A stretch of 64,000 nt of DNA, from NCBI RefSeq assembly GCF_901709675.1, contig NC_051101.1, forward strand, positions 992,001-1,056,000. Direction: 5' to 3'. The notes below the pieces were generated by a model, which ran no database searches, had not been told where the DNA came from, and was given only the letters and a program-made list of their open reading frames with translations. Below are positions 1 through 11,316 of this stretch, one piece after another. A program made the position numbers and the translations under genes. Source of the stretch: Syngnathus acus. Taxonomy: Eukaryota > Chordata > Actinopteri > Syngnathiformes > Syngnathidae. How positions within the stretch are numbered: position 1 is the stretch's first letter; each line of letters starts with the position of its first letter.

Positions 1-828
1 TCAGCACACATTGGGCCTGTTTAGATAATCTCGGTGTGAAATTGATGAAAGACGCACAATTGGGCCTTAAAAACATGATCAATTTTACTTTAGGGTGATA
101 TTAGTCATATGGTATTGTTTTTTTTAATGTCTCATACTTCCTCCTTGTCGTTACTTAACACTTTTGTGGTTATGCGTCTTTTACTTTTGATGTGCTGTAC
201 ATAACTCTGTGACAAATGACAGAAAAGTGAATGTCGGGTTAGAGGTGTAGGAGTGGCAACTCCCGGCCAATCAAGATGGATAGTTGATCTTTTTTCTTAC
301 ATTTTACTGCAGTTTCATTCTTCCATTTCTCAAAACGCTGCGACTCAGCCATCAAATATGAAAACAGTTTAAACGTTGCACCACATCAAAAGAGATTGGA
401 ATTTGATTTATTGAAAAGGTTGGATTTATACAACCAAAATATTTTTGCACAGCTATATTCTAGGGATTGACATCTCATTTAGATTGACTTACATATTACA
501 ATATGCATTTTTAATGCCATACACAACATGTAAAATGATAGCAGTTGAGCTTTTTGAATACAGTACTGTGTCTGCTAATAATATCTTAACGTAAGCCGGG
601 AAGTCTAACTAAAGGGCTGTTGTTTTGGAGGGTGTAATTTTGCTCGTGCAGCCTTTGACCAAATCGTACTATGTATTGAAGCAGTGTGAAGCCCATCAAA
701 ACAGAAAAACTTGTCAATTGGCGAGCCCTGGGCCTTTTGTCACATCACATCATTACGTCACGATATGACACAATTGGGACATTTTGACCCGTTTGGCACA
801 GTTGATGAACTTGTTGTCTCACTTGCAG
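1..828. other. Sequence upstream of the first znf384 coding exon
   Basis: No coding exon, RNA gene or mobile element could be recognised here. The stretch is AT-rich. The first supportable exon starts at 829, after an acceptor-like tract ending in ag. This is probably a znf384 intron, because that exon begins right after an acceptor and holds only 5 bases of 5' UTR before the ATG. The promoter would then lie to the left of the window. Confidence 0.4.
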
Positions 829-833
829 GAATA

Positions 834-3800
834 ATGGAGGATTCTCATTTTAACTCCTCCTATTTCTGGTCCCCCATTCCCACTATGCCGGGACAGGTAA
901 GACACGCTCATTTGAATTACCGTATTTTCCGCCCTAAAAGGCGCACCGGGTTATAAGGCGCACCTTCAATGAACGGCCCATTTTAAAACTTTGTCCATAT
1001 ATAAGGCGCACCGGCTTATAAGGCGCATAAAATAGAAGCTATACTGCATCAAACTGAGGTTGACTAGGGTTGCGGTATGCATCCACTAGCCAATAACCAA
1101 CGAGCCCTCTATAAACAATCGCGTTTCTCAAACGATCTCCTATAAAATGATCAGAACTGACTAAAGTTCGATCTAACGCATTGGTACTACTTACCTATGT
1201 TTCCCTTCCATATCGATCCGTAGATTTACTCGAAACATTAACAGAGCAGCCTATTTTGACATGAAATAGCCTGGTACGTATAGCAGCTATCGCAATAGCA
1301 TTAGCCATCCGCAAAGTCTCACGAGCCTCAGCGAAGTGTAAACAATCGCGTTTCTCAAACGATCTCCTATAAAATGATCGGAACTGACTAAAGTTCGATC
1401 CAACGCATTGGTACTACTTACCTATGTTTCCCTTCCATATCGATCCGTAGATTTACTCGAAACATTAACAGAGCAGCCTATTTTGACATGAAATAGCCTG
1501 GTACGTATAGCAGCTATCGCAATAGCATTAGCCATCCGCAAAGTCTCACGAGCCTCACCTCGCAATCTCCCATGAGCCTCAGCAAAGTGTAAACAATCGC
1601 GTTTCTCAAACGATCTCCTATAAAATGATCGGAACTGACTAAAGTTCGATCCAACGCATTGGTACTACTTACCTATGTTTCCCTTCCATATCGATCCGTA
1701 GATTTACTCGAAACATTAACAGAGCAGCCTATTTTGACATGAAATAGCCTGGTACGTATAGCAGCTATCGCAATAGCATTAGCCATCCGCAAAGTCTCAC
1801 GAGCCTCACCTCGCAATCTCCCATGAGCCTCAGCAAAGTGTAAACAATCGCGTTTCTCAAACGATCTCCTATAAAATGATCGGAACTGACTAAAGTTCGA
1901 TCTAACGCATTGGTACTACTTACCTATGTTTCCCTTCCATATCGATCCGTAGATTTACTCGAAACATTAACAGAGCAGCCTATTTTGACATGAAATAGCC
2001 TGGTACGTATAGCAGCTATCGCAATAGCATTAGCCATCCGCAAAGTCTCACGAGCCTCACCTCGCAATCTCCCATGAGCCTCAGCAAAGTGTAAACAATC
2101 GCGTTTCTCAAACGATCTCCTATAAAATGATCGGAACTGACTAAAGTTCGATCCAACGCATTTGTACTACTTACCTATGTTTCCCTTCCATATCGATCCG
2201 TAGATTTACTCGAAACATTAACAGAGCAGCCTATTTTGACATGAAATAGCCTGGTACGTATAGCAGCTATCGCAATAGCATTAGCCATCCGCAAAGTCTC
2301 ACGAGCCTCACCTCGCAATCTCCCATGAGCCTCAGCAAAGTGTAAACAATCGCGTTTCTCAAACGATCTCCTATAAAATGATCGGAACTGACTAAAGTTC
2401 GATCCAACGCATTTGTACTACTTACCTATGTTTCCCTTCCATATCGATCCGTAGATTTACTCGAAACATTAACAGAGCAGCCTATTTTGACATGAAATAG
2501 CCTGGTACGTATAGCAGCTATCGCAATAGCATTAGCCATCCGCAAAGTCTCACGAGCCTCACCTCGCAATCTCCCATGAGCCTCAGCAAAGTGTAAACAA
2601 TCGCGTTTCTCAAACGATCTCCTATAAAATGATCGGAACTGACTAAAGTTCGATCTAACGCATTGGTACTACTTACCTATGTTTCCCTTCCATATCGATC
2701 CGTAGATTTACTCGAAACATTAACAGAGCAGCCTATTTTGACAGGAAATAGCCTCGCGGGTACAACAGCTATTCGGTGACGCCCCCTGACTACAGTTGCC
2801 GTAATGCTGGGAAGCGATGCGACCTTGTAATTTATTAGTCGTACTAAAACGTACTGAAACATTTTGGCAGAGCACTGTGTACAACCAGTATGGATCAACA
2901 AATTCATCAGTTGATCCATATATAAGGCGCACTGGCCTATAAGGCGCACTGTCGGCTTTTGAGAAAATTTTAGGTTTTTAGGTGCGCCTTTTAGGGCGGA
3001 AAATACGGTACTCGTTTAAATGTACCATGCTGTTGGTTTCACCACACCAAAAGTCTCACTTTGCACAAATACCTCAAATATGATTCTGAAATAATGTCAT
3101 CATGAAAACTGGAAACTTTATAAGATGATGGCAGTTGCAAAAAGCAAGTGCCTTTGGTCCGAGGAGCTCCGCGGCGCCTTCAGGGCATCAGAAGCTCGCA
3201 CTGAGATTGAGAGTTGTGAGTTTTTGGCCCGACAGCATAAACGGGGGCCTGGCCCGTTATTGGGGCAAATTCAAATTCACAAACGTTGTGTCAGATGTAG
3301 TCGAAGCATGGCGATTGTCTTGATGTGTGATCCCGGCCTTAGAATGGATGCAATGTCTGCGCTTGCAGCTGGAGAATGCCGTGTTCCTGAACAAAGTGAA
3401 AGAGCAGCAGGAAAAGAGCGCCTCCTTCCCGCCGCACTCGGCGCCCCACTATCAAACGACGTTGCTCGGCATCCCGACGCCGGGGGGCAAGACGGCGGAT
3501 GGTGGCGGGCAGCCTGCTGGCGCCGCCCATCTGCACCCGCCGCACAGCAGCCAGAATATCACCGTGCTGCCAGTCCCCTCCACGGGCATCATGACGGCAG
3601 GTGGGTCGCTTTTCCCGCCATCTCGTTAAGACCAACCAAATATTTACTGTGGGAAGAGTGTGAAGAGCCTCAATTTGGTGAACATAAGAAGTGACTCCAT
3701 CATTGGCTTTCTCGCTCCTTCTCATTAAAGCCTTCACATCGAGCAACCTTCTTTTTCTTGTCTGTTTGTGTGCGTGCTGTGCAGCGGGACTGGTCATCAC

Positions 3801-6800
3801 AACTCCCCAAGGAACCTTGGTGTCTCCCACATCCTCGCCGTCCTTTGTGTCCGCACACCCTACCACCACCATGATCGTCTCCGCCGTTCATTCTCAGGGT
3901 ACGCCCGACTGACTGAAAGCGCCACTGCCACCTAGTGGAGCGGATCTGCAATCATACATATGGAGAGAAAAAATGTTCAATCACTAGTTCATACCGGGTC
4001 AACTGTCAAATGTTGTCAATGAAATACTTTGAGTACCGTAATTTTCGGACTATAAGTTGCTGCGGAGTACAAGTCGCATCAGCCATAAAATGCCCAAAAA
4101 AGTGAAAATAAACATATATAAGTCGCTCCGGAGTATAAGTCGCATTTTGGGGGGCAATTTATTCGACAAAATCCAACACCAAGAACAGTCATGAACGAGC
4201 AACAACAGGCTAAACGATAGGTATGCTAACGTGACATAAACACAAACGAAGAGCTGAGAACGGCCCTGACGTAACATTCAGTTATTTAAAAAAAACTATT
4301 ACATAAATAACACGTTTATAAAACCATCTGTGTCACTCTAATTCATTAAATCCATCGATCGTCCTTTGTCAACAATGTGTGCGCGCCGCTGACGGCGGTT
4401 GCACTTCAAAATATTCCACAGGCCCATATAACGATATATAAATTAGAAATCAAATAACTATTATATAAGCAATAATATTATCAAACCATCTGTGCACTCT
4501 AAATAATTAAATCCATCGATCAAATTCCTCGTCCTTTGTCAACAACGCCGCGCGTGAGCCCTGACGTCAGCCTCGTCGTTATTCCACAGATCTAGTATAT
4601 AACTATATTGTAGCCTTAACAAAGTACAAGGAAAGACGTGGGTTTGGTAAACGGCTCTTTATTTAACAAAACAAACTTCCAGGCGTGTGGCGGCGTGGAC
4701 TTCCAGCCATGGAAGTGGAAGAGAGATCCATAGAATAGGACCGGGCGTGCGTAAAAGCCATGACCGAGCCCCATCCACCGTCCCCGGACAGCCACCCGGC
4801 CGAGCGCCGGCCCTCGACTTCCATCCACGGAGGTGAAAGAGAGCTCCCGAGAGTAGGACCGGGCGTGCGTAAAAGCCATGTCCGAGCCCCATCCACCGTC
4901 CCTGGACAGCCACCCGGCCGAGCGCCGGCCCCCGACTTCAATCCACGGAGGTGAAAGAGAGCTCCTTAGAGTAGGACCGGGCGTGGGTAAAAGCCATAAT
5001 AGTTTTTCAAACCTTCTGTGTCACTCCAAATCCTTAAATCCTTCAAACTCTTCGTCCGCCGTGTCACTTTGAAACAAAGCCGCTAATGATGCCGGTAGTA
5101 CGTGGGGCCCTTCGTCATCTTTGTCATCCCGTGATCAATCTTTGTCCTTTATGTAAACAACCGCCGCGTCGCGCTGCTGACGTCACTTGAAATTCAAATT
5201 ACAGTAATCCCTTGCTACATCGCGGTTCGTTTATCGCGGTTTCACTTTTTTTTTTTTTTTGGGAAGATTTTTGAAAAAAAACATATAAGTCGCGCCTTAT
5301 TATAAGTCGCCCCCCCACCCGAACTATGAAAAAAAACGCGACTTATAGTCCGAAAATTACGGTAATCGTTGGGTTTCCAACTTACTCCGTTGTTTCAACC
5401 TTCCGAAGACAAAAAAGATGACTGCACGTCCCACGTGGTGGTGGTGCCGGCGCCATCTAAGCGAGGCCGCAAGAAGAAGAGCATGGCGGAATCGGGCAGC
5501 GAAACCGTCATACTGGCTCAGCTCAGCGCCGGCGGACAGGTGTGGTGCCCGACCGAAAATGCAGGCGAGCAAAGACAGTAATACCTAACTTTTTATTTTT
5601 TGACACTTGAGGTGACAGCTTTGCATCATCACACCCGAGATCCATACGATTTGTCCAACGAGGACGGGGACCCTGGGCTGAAAGACAGCACCAAGACTTA
5701 CAGGTATGAGAGTGGGGGGGGGGGCATCCCGGCCTTCTTGCTCGACTCGCTCCTTAAGTAGATGCTCCCGCACGTGGCGCCGCAGCCGAGGCGCAAGCCC
5801 GTTCTGCTTCATGCGTGTGACCCCCGCATCCTGGCATACTTTGCATCGCATAGTCTGCGCTTTGAGTGGAGCGAGCTTTCCCCTCTTCTGCTTTCACTGA
5901 TCTCTCCCTTGACATCTTTCCCTCATTTGATCATCCCTTTTCTTCACGTCTGCGGTTCATCCTCCCCTTCTCTCCTCTCCTCTGCTTCCATCGTCTCGCA
6001 TCTCCTTTCCATGTGCGTCCGCCTCTCCCTTCTCTCCCCCCATTTCTGTGTCTCTCCCGCCCGTAGGTGCCGGATGTGCGCAGCAACCTTCTTCAGTAAG
6101 TCTGACATGCAGCTCCACTCCAAGTCGCACACAGAGGCCAAACCTCACAAGTGTCCACACTGCGCCAAGTCGTTCGCCAACTCCAGCTACCTGGCGCAGC
6201 ACATCCGCATCCACAGCGGGGCCAAGCCTTACACCTGCTCCTACTGCCAGAAATCGTTCAGGCAGCTCAGTCACTTACAGCAGCACACACGGTACTGCAG
6301 ACACCCCTCTCGTGACCCTCACACAAGTACACGCTTGCAGCGCACTTGCCTCGCATAGGGGAGACCCTCCTTCCATAAGCCTTTTTCCAAGATGGGATAC
6401 CTGTTTTTGCTCCATAGTGTCTCGAGAGCAGCTTTTTTGTTTTTGTCACGTGAACGACGATACTAAAGCGCTGAATTGGGCATGGTGCCCTGCATTGGCA
6501 ACGTAGTCAAGTGGAAACGCGACATGGCGCTTCATCATTCATCAACGATAATAATGTCAAATGATGATTGATTTAATGTCATCAAGGAAGTGTAGTTAAA
6601 TGCCCGTTGTCCCAAATTCCCGGCCGGTCGCATTTTGTCTCAGAATGAAAGTCCTTCATTGTCAACACGTCTGTCTCCTTTTTCCATCCTTGTGCTGCCC
6701 GCTTCTGTGTCCCTGCCTGACTGCTTGGCATTTCCTCTTTGCCCTGCAGAATTAGTTTCACCCTTCCCACTATTCATCTCTTGTTGAATGATGTCGCACC

Positions 6801-8772
6801 ATCACAACTCATCTGCCCTGCTCGGCTTTTTGCGCCTCTCATTCATCCTCCCGCTGCCAGAAGGCATTTGGATTCCCTCTGCGTTTGCACAAGCCCAATC
6901 ATGCATGCGCATTCTTTACATATGCTATGTGAAGCTGTGTACACACATGCCCCCCCCTCCACGTGAGTCATGTGACTGCAAAATACAATTTGCTTGATTT
7001 TGCTGCTTCAGTGTGTGCATGTTTGCCATTCCTGCCACGAGGCTTGATTTGGAATAAAATGAAAAAGATTACAAATGCAATGAATTGATTTTAATATGAT
7101 CTTTTTTGTCACGTAAAAGTCTTTAAAATGTGCCATTTAATTTTCTGAATTGACCAAGAACCATAGGAAAATATTTAAAAATGCAGAAGCAGCAAAGTTA
7201 GTAAAACCAAATGGTCCCGAGAGTCATCCCTCAGCTTTTGCGGGTCCGCACCTTTTGATCAGTCATTGTTGTGTGTTTAGCGCTTATTTTCATGTTGAGC
7301 ACTTTCCTTGATATGCTCCCAACCTCTAAGCTGCCACGACCTTGCTGACAATTGTTGATCATGTCTGACATTTCAAAAGTGGAACGTGACCTCTAACAAG
7401 AACCGTGACATCTGCTCACCAGTAACCACACGGAGTCAAAGCCTCACAAGTGTCCACATTGCACCAAGTCGTTTGCCAACTCCAGCTACCTGGCCCAGCA
7501 CATCCGCATCCACACGGGCGTTAAGCCTTACACATGCTCCTACTGTGAGAAGTCATTCAGACAGCTCAGTCACCTTCAGCAGCACAACAGGTCAAACACC
7601 GTTTTGTTTTCTTACTCTTTGGCTCTTTGCACTCGCTCAATAACTGCCGTTGTGCTTTTCGACCAGGATTCATACTGGAGATCGGCCATACAAGTGTACG
7701 AATCCTGGATGTGAGAAATCCTTTACGCAGCTCTCCAATCTACAGGTGGGGCAAATTTATTTACCATTGTCAGCTTTCAATGCAATCTAATGAATTCTGA
7801 TCAAATTTGAATAACAGTCATTGGAAAGTAAAGTATTCCCCCCCAAATTGTTTGAACACAGATGTAACCATCACCATGTATTATTGTATTGTATACCCAT
7901 TAATGTTTGTGTTATACTGTCCTCTGTTGGCCAAGATGCAGAAGCAGTTGCTCGATAGAGCGATCTTTTTTTCTTTACATGCCTTTTTGTTATGTTCTTT
8001 CTGTATATTTTCATCAAGCATTTTCCATCGGGTAATATTGGCTTTTTTTTTAATTCATCTTTTTGAACAACAACATTTTATAGAATTCTGAGAAAGTTAA
8101 TGAATCCAAAATCTCACTGTGCTGTTAACACCTGTCCCAATCAAGTCCCATCGACGTCAGCACAACAAAGACAAACCTTACAAGTGCCCCAACTGCAACA
8201 AAGGCTACGTGGACGCTGCCAGCCTGGAGGTGCACATGTCCAAACACACGGTCAAGCACGCCCGAATCTACTCGTGCGGCCTTTGCAACCGCACGTACAC
8301 CTCAGTAAGACCCATATGCATTTGTGAAGAGAATTCCCAGTGGTCTCGGTGGCCCCACACGCCTGCCGGCTACGTTACTCCGTGTAGTCATGTGTCCGCT
8401 GTCTCCCCTCTACCTTCACCCCAGGAGACGTATCTTGTGAAACACATGGAGAAACACGGCCAAGAGCAGTTGAACGCCTCCGACGGCGTGGCGGCGGCAC
8501 AGCACAGCCAAGGCCAGGCGGCTCGCGCTCAGCCCAGAGCTCGTAGCCGGGCCGAAGGCTCGGAAGGCGTGGAGGGCAGAGCCGGGCGCGGTCAAGGCGG
8601 CTATGGCCAGCCGAACGCCATTCCCTGTCCTTTTGACCTTCACCAGTACAAGACGGTGTCGACGGGAGATATCCAGTACAAACCCATCGGCGTGTCGGAC
8701 GTTGTTCCCCACAAGGACCTCTGCCTAACCGTGACGTCTTCCGGCATTCAAGTGGAGCACCTCAACTCATAG
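834..8772 (+). CDS. znf384: znf384: C2H2 zinc-finger transcription factor (ZNF384/NMP4/CIZ family), 10 coding exons
   Basis: Coding exons: 834-896, 3369-3600, 3785-3898, 5409-5539, 5612-5703, 6067-6291, 7423-7590, 7667-7745, 8146-8304 and 8425-8772. All splice with GT-AG and join in frame to 536 aa. The N-terminus ([14 protein letters not shown]) and the C-terminus ([15 protein letters not shown]) are recognisably those of ZNF384 and not of its paralogue ZNF362. The order is a low-complexity N-terminal region, a basic PSKRGRKKK motif near residues 153-161 (likely NLS), then eight C2H2 fingers at about residues 212-232, 240-260, 268-288, 296-316, 324-344, 352-374, 382-402 and 412-432. A glutamine/alanine/glycine-rich tail follows; the long Q/A run of mammals is reduced. 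Family knowledge: a nuclear-matrix-associated factor that binds A/T-rich promoter elements of matrix and collagen genes. Intron 1 holds a 2.1 kb TIR/satellite element and intron 3 another TIR element. 5' UTR exons are not visible. The ATG at 834 is chosen because the family N-terminus starts there. Confidence 0.93.
918..3010. mobile_element. TA-flanked TIR element carrying a 251-bp tandem satellite (copy 1)
   Basis: The element begins TACCGTATTTTCC and ends GGAAAATACGGTA, so it has inverted termini flanked by TA as in Tc1/mariner-type insertions. Subterminal stretches repeat short motifs such as ATAAGGCGCAC in both orientations. The interior is a tandem array with an exact 251-bp period: the gtgtaaacaatcgcg motif recurs at 1336, 1587, 1838, 2089, 2340 and 2591, and a shorter first unit begins near 1109. 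No transposase is visible, so it is non-autonomous. It sits in znf384 intron 1. A second copy of the same family lies at 11317-12931 in the opposite orientation. Confidence 0.85.
1109..2770. repeat. 251-bp tandem repeat array, about 7 units
   Basis: Successive units differ by only a few bases (for example c/t in gttcgatccaacg versus gttcgatctaacg, and g/t in cgcattggtac versus cgcatttgtac). The first unit is about 227 bp and lacks a 24-25 bp segment. The last unit diverges after about 2740. The near identity points to recent expansion or gene-conversion homogenisation. Confidence 0.9.
4034..5364. mobile_element. TA-flanked TIR element with internal ~119-bp tandem repeats
   Basis: It starts TACCGTAATTTTCGGACT and ends AGTCCGAAAATTACGGTA: perfect inverted termini with TA at the boundaries. 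Internally there are blocks of ATAAGTCGC-type motifs and a GC-rich tandem repeat (about 119-bp unit, roughly 2.5 copies, 4680-5000; aaagccatg phrases recur at 4753 and 4872). A 'cgcggttcgtttatcgcgg' fragment near 5220 looks like part of another fish MITE. No transposase is seen. It lies in znf384 intron 3. A 174-bp relative is at 18674-18847. Confidence 0.8.
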
Positions 8773-9425
8773 AGACGCAGGCGGATGAAAACGCATCCAA
8801 GGACATCAAAGCAATACTAAAACAAAACGAGAACATTTGGAACTGTGCCTGCAAATGTTTTCTTGTTTCTCTGACGGGTGTGGTTTTTATTTTGCTGGAG
8901 TGTCCTCGTGGAAGAGAAATGTGAGCCAATGAAAAGATTTACAGTCCATCACAGTGATGGTTTAAAAATGAAGCTGGAGGAAGCGAGAGATTGAGTGCTT
9001 GTCTTGTCCTTTTATCACCTGCTCTTCTGTACAAATACAGCGGGTGGCTCATAACCATGTTATGCTCTGCAGACTATTTGGAATGACTTTTTACATCAGT
9101 GTTATGAACTTTTACTGCGTGGCAGACTTTGTTAAAGGCACAGAGGTTGTTTACTTTTCAGGAAAGTCAAAAAGAATTGTATTTGTAGATACATTGTGTA
9201 CTACTCTCTGATAACGTGTATCGTGTGGATAAGTATGTATAATGTACACTCCAATGCAGGCTCTTGCTCGCATTGTAATGCCATCATTCTGCTCTGTGTA
9301 TGTCGATTGGTGTGTCTTGCTATGAAATATGCTCAGCATAATGTTTGCTGAGTGAGGGACGCACTTGCACATCTGACTTTTTAAGAGAGGATATTGAACA
9401 ATAAACACCTTTATCACTGATTTGT
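8773..9425 (+). other. znf384: znf384 3' UTR
   Basis: About 630 bases follow the TAG stop at 8770-8772 without another recognisable gene or transposon. They lead to a canonical AATAAA at 9400-9405, so the transcript probably ends near 9420-9430. Further AATAAA-like hexamers around 9537 could give a longer form. Confidence 0.55.
9400..9405 (+). terminator. Putative poly(A) signal of znf384
   Basis: AATAAA lies 628 bases after the znf384 stop codon and is the first canonical hexamer in the 3' flank. This is inference from position; no transcript evidence is available. Confidence 0.5.
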
Positions 9426-9799
9426 TTATGGACATTCATCACATTCGGTTGTATTCAATGTGTCTGAAATCTACTTTGATTTAAAAAAACATTGTAAAAA
9501 AAACCTCGAAATGGTAATTTTTATTTGTGTAAATATTAATAAATGTTTTGGAACATTTATCACTGGGTTGTTTATGCACATTGATCATATAATGCTACAT
9601 GATATGCAAAAAAAAAAAATTCTGTCTGAAATGTACTTTAGTGGCAGAAGGGAGGAACACGTCTTTATTCCATGACTGTCTGCCATCAACTGCGGCAAGA
9701 GACAAATTTATTTTTTTATGTCACACACGTTCACATCGTCAGCCGCTGGGATCGAAGTAACGGTTACGGCACAAAAGACAGGGAATTGTACCCCTACAA

Positions 9800-10145
9800 C
9801 TCATTTTTTTCGCGGGCCGCATTGTAGTCATAGCTTCTTTCAGAGGGCCATTATGACTGTCAACCCAAATAAATGTATGAGCACCTCATATTATATACGG
9901 TAAAAGCTGTTAGGGTGGGAAAACCCTGACAAAAGCTACAAAACAAACTGACAAATAACTCGTTTTCAAATCAGACGAGTAAAAACTGGTCAAATATTTA
10001 AAAAAAATGTTATTAAAAGTGAAGACAATTTGCAATTCTCGTAATGACACACAAATTTGATGCACAATATGTCTTCGCGGGCCACATAAAATGATGTGGC
10101 GGGCCGTATCTGGCCCCCGGGCCTTGAGTTTGACATCGGTGCCCT
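9800..10145. mobile_element. hAT-like MITE fragment (GCGGGCCGC / GGGCCTTGAGTTTG type)
   Basis: The left part has a cgcgggccgcattgtagtc block. The right end is gtggcgggccgtatctggc followed by gggccttgagtttgacat. This is the typical end of short non-autonomous hAT elements in fish. The left terminus is degraded and no clean target duplication could be set, so the boundaries are approximate. Confidence 0.45.
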
Positions 10146-10538
10146 ACAGCCTACAGCAGGTATGGGCAAACTACGCCCCGCGGGCCACATCGGCCCACGG
10201 GACCGTTTAATCCGGCCCGCCAACCCTGAATAAATTGTATTATTAAACATTTTTTTGGGTCATTTTGCCTGCAATGACTGCATTTCCCCAGTAGATGGGG
10301 AACCGCTCGCCTGCGCATTTACTACCGGAAGCCGTGTCAGAAAGCTCGGTGCACACTCACAAATGCGTATACGTACTCAGTAGTACGGACATGGCGCACT
10401 CGCGCTCTATTTGTATCAGTGCCGAATTTAGAGCGTGGGCTGTGACGACAGCATTCTTGTAATTCGCGCGCTGAGCTTTCAGATACAGTTTTACGCTGAA
10501 GCCACCCACAAACCTTCCCCTGGAATCCTTCCATTAAA

Positions 10539-10670
10539 ATGAGTCGCCCAAGGAAAAGCAAAGTGGACACTGAGTGCCGAGTGTTTAAAAAAGAGTGGCC
10601 AATTTGGCTCGACGTACGCGACGTGACGTTCAGCCACATGAACATCAACATCAACCCGTCACAGATCTAG
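10539..10670 (+). pseudogene. N-terminal remnant of a hAT transposase (GTF2IRD2/ZBED-related type)
   Basis: The 43-codon ORF starts MSRPRKSKVDTECRVFKKEW, which I recognise as the N-terminus of the hAT transposase lineage related to GTF2IRD2-like proteins. After this the reading diverges, and a stop occurs at 10668-10670 before any BED-finger Cys/His set or catalytic region. It is a truncated relic inside the hAT with TSD gcctacag, not a functional gene. Confidence 0.6.
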
Positions 10671-10830
10671 GTAAACGGACCAACACCTCGGATCTCTCCT
10701 AAGAATTGCCACAACAAATTTTACTCCAGACTATGACGCACTAGCAAAAAAGGGAGACCAACAACACTGTTCCCACTGAAAATGAAGGGGGGGCTCTCAA
10801 GTTTGTTGTAAAAAAATGCATTTTGAATAT

Positions 10831-11184
10831 CCATCCATCTTCTGTACCGCTTAGTCCCCACGGGAGTCGCGGGGGTGCTGGAGCCTATCCCAGCCGTCAT
10901 CGGGCAGCAGGCGGGGGACACCCTGAACCGGTTGCCAGCCAATCGCAGGGCACACAGAGACAAACAACCATTCGCACTCACACCTAGGGACAATTTGGAG
11001 TGCTCAATCGGCCTACCAAGCATGTTTTTGGGATGTGGGGGGAAACCGGAGTGCCCGGAGAAAACCCACGCGGGCCCGGGGAGAACATGCAAACTCCACA
11101 CAGGGAGAGCCGGAGGTGGAATCGAACCCGCACCCTCCTAACTGTGAGGCGGACGTGCTACCCAGAGCATCACCGAGCCGCCCC
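10831..11184 (-). mobile_element. tRNA-headed SINE (copy 1) with 12-bp TSD
   Basis: On the minus strand it reads from a tRNA-like head, with a Pol III B-box GGTTCGATTCC at about 11118-11130, to a (GGAT)n tail at the low-coordinate end. It is flanked by the exact duplication cattttgaatat (10819-10830 and 11185-11196), the mark of LINE-driven retroposition. It is nearly identical to the copy at 30179-30534. Reading frames inside it arise by chance and are shared by both copies. Confidence 0.8.
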
Positions 11185-11316
11185 CATTTTGAATATGATT
11201 TGTACAAATAGCAGGGATTGAAACTAGTGACCATTCTCATTTTCAAACAATGCAGGATGCTCAAGGACATTGATGCACCACTTGTTTGCGACTAATCTTA
11301 ACAAGTTCTTAAGGCT

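Noticed and set aside
918-3010. Regularly spaced repeats resembling an array such as CRISPR
   Set aside because: The period is 251 bp with no unique spacers. Whole units are repeated head-to-tail inside a TIR element in a vertebrate intron.
3125-3694. 189-codon open frame over znf384 exon 2
   Set aside because: It is in a different frame from the exon. The exon frame (3369-3600) matches the ZNF384 N-terminal region and has splice sites; this frame is a shadow of it.
3339-3872. 177-codon antisense open frame
   Set aside because: It runs antisense to two znf384 exons and the intron between them; its composition is explained by the opposite-strand coding sequence.
4616-5072. Overlapping open frames on both strands with repeated MTEPHPPS / [11 protein letters not shown]-type peptides
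   Set aside because: They come from the GC-rich 119-bp tandem repeat in a non-coding TIR element. Repeats lacking stops in several frames are not evidence of a gene.
5957-6274. Antisense frame opposite the znf384 zinc fingers
   Set aside because: It is a shadow of the finger-coding exon with no independent support.
10721-11270. Open frames of 85-126 codons, found again at 30132-30549
   Set aside because: Both sets lie in near-identical SINE copies with target duplications; the frames are by-products of the SINE sequence.
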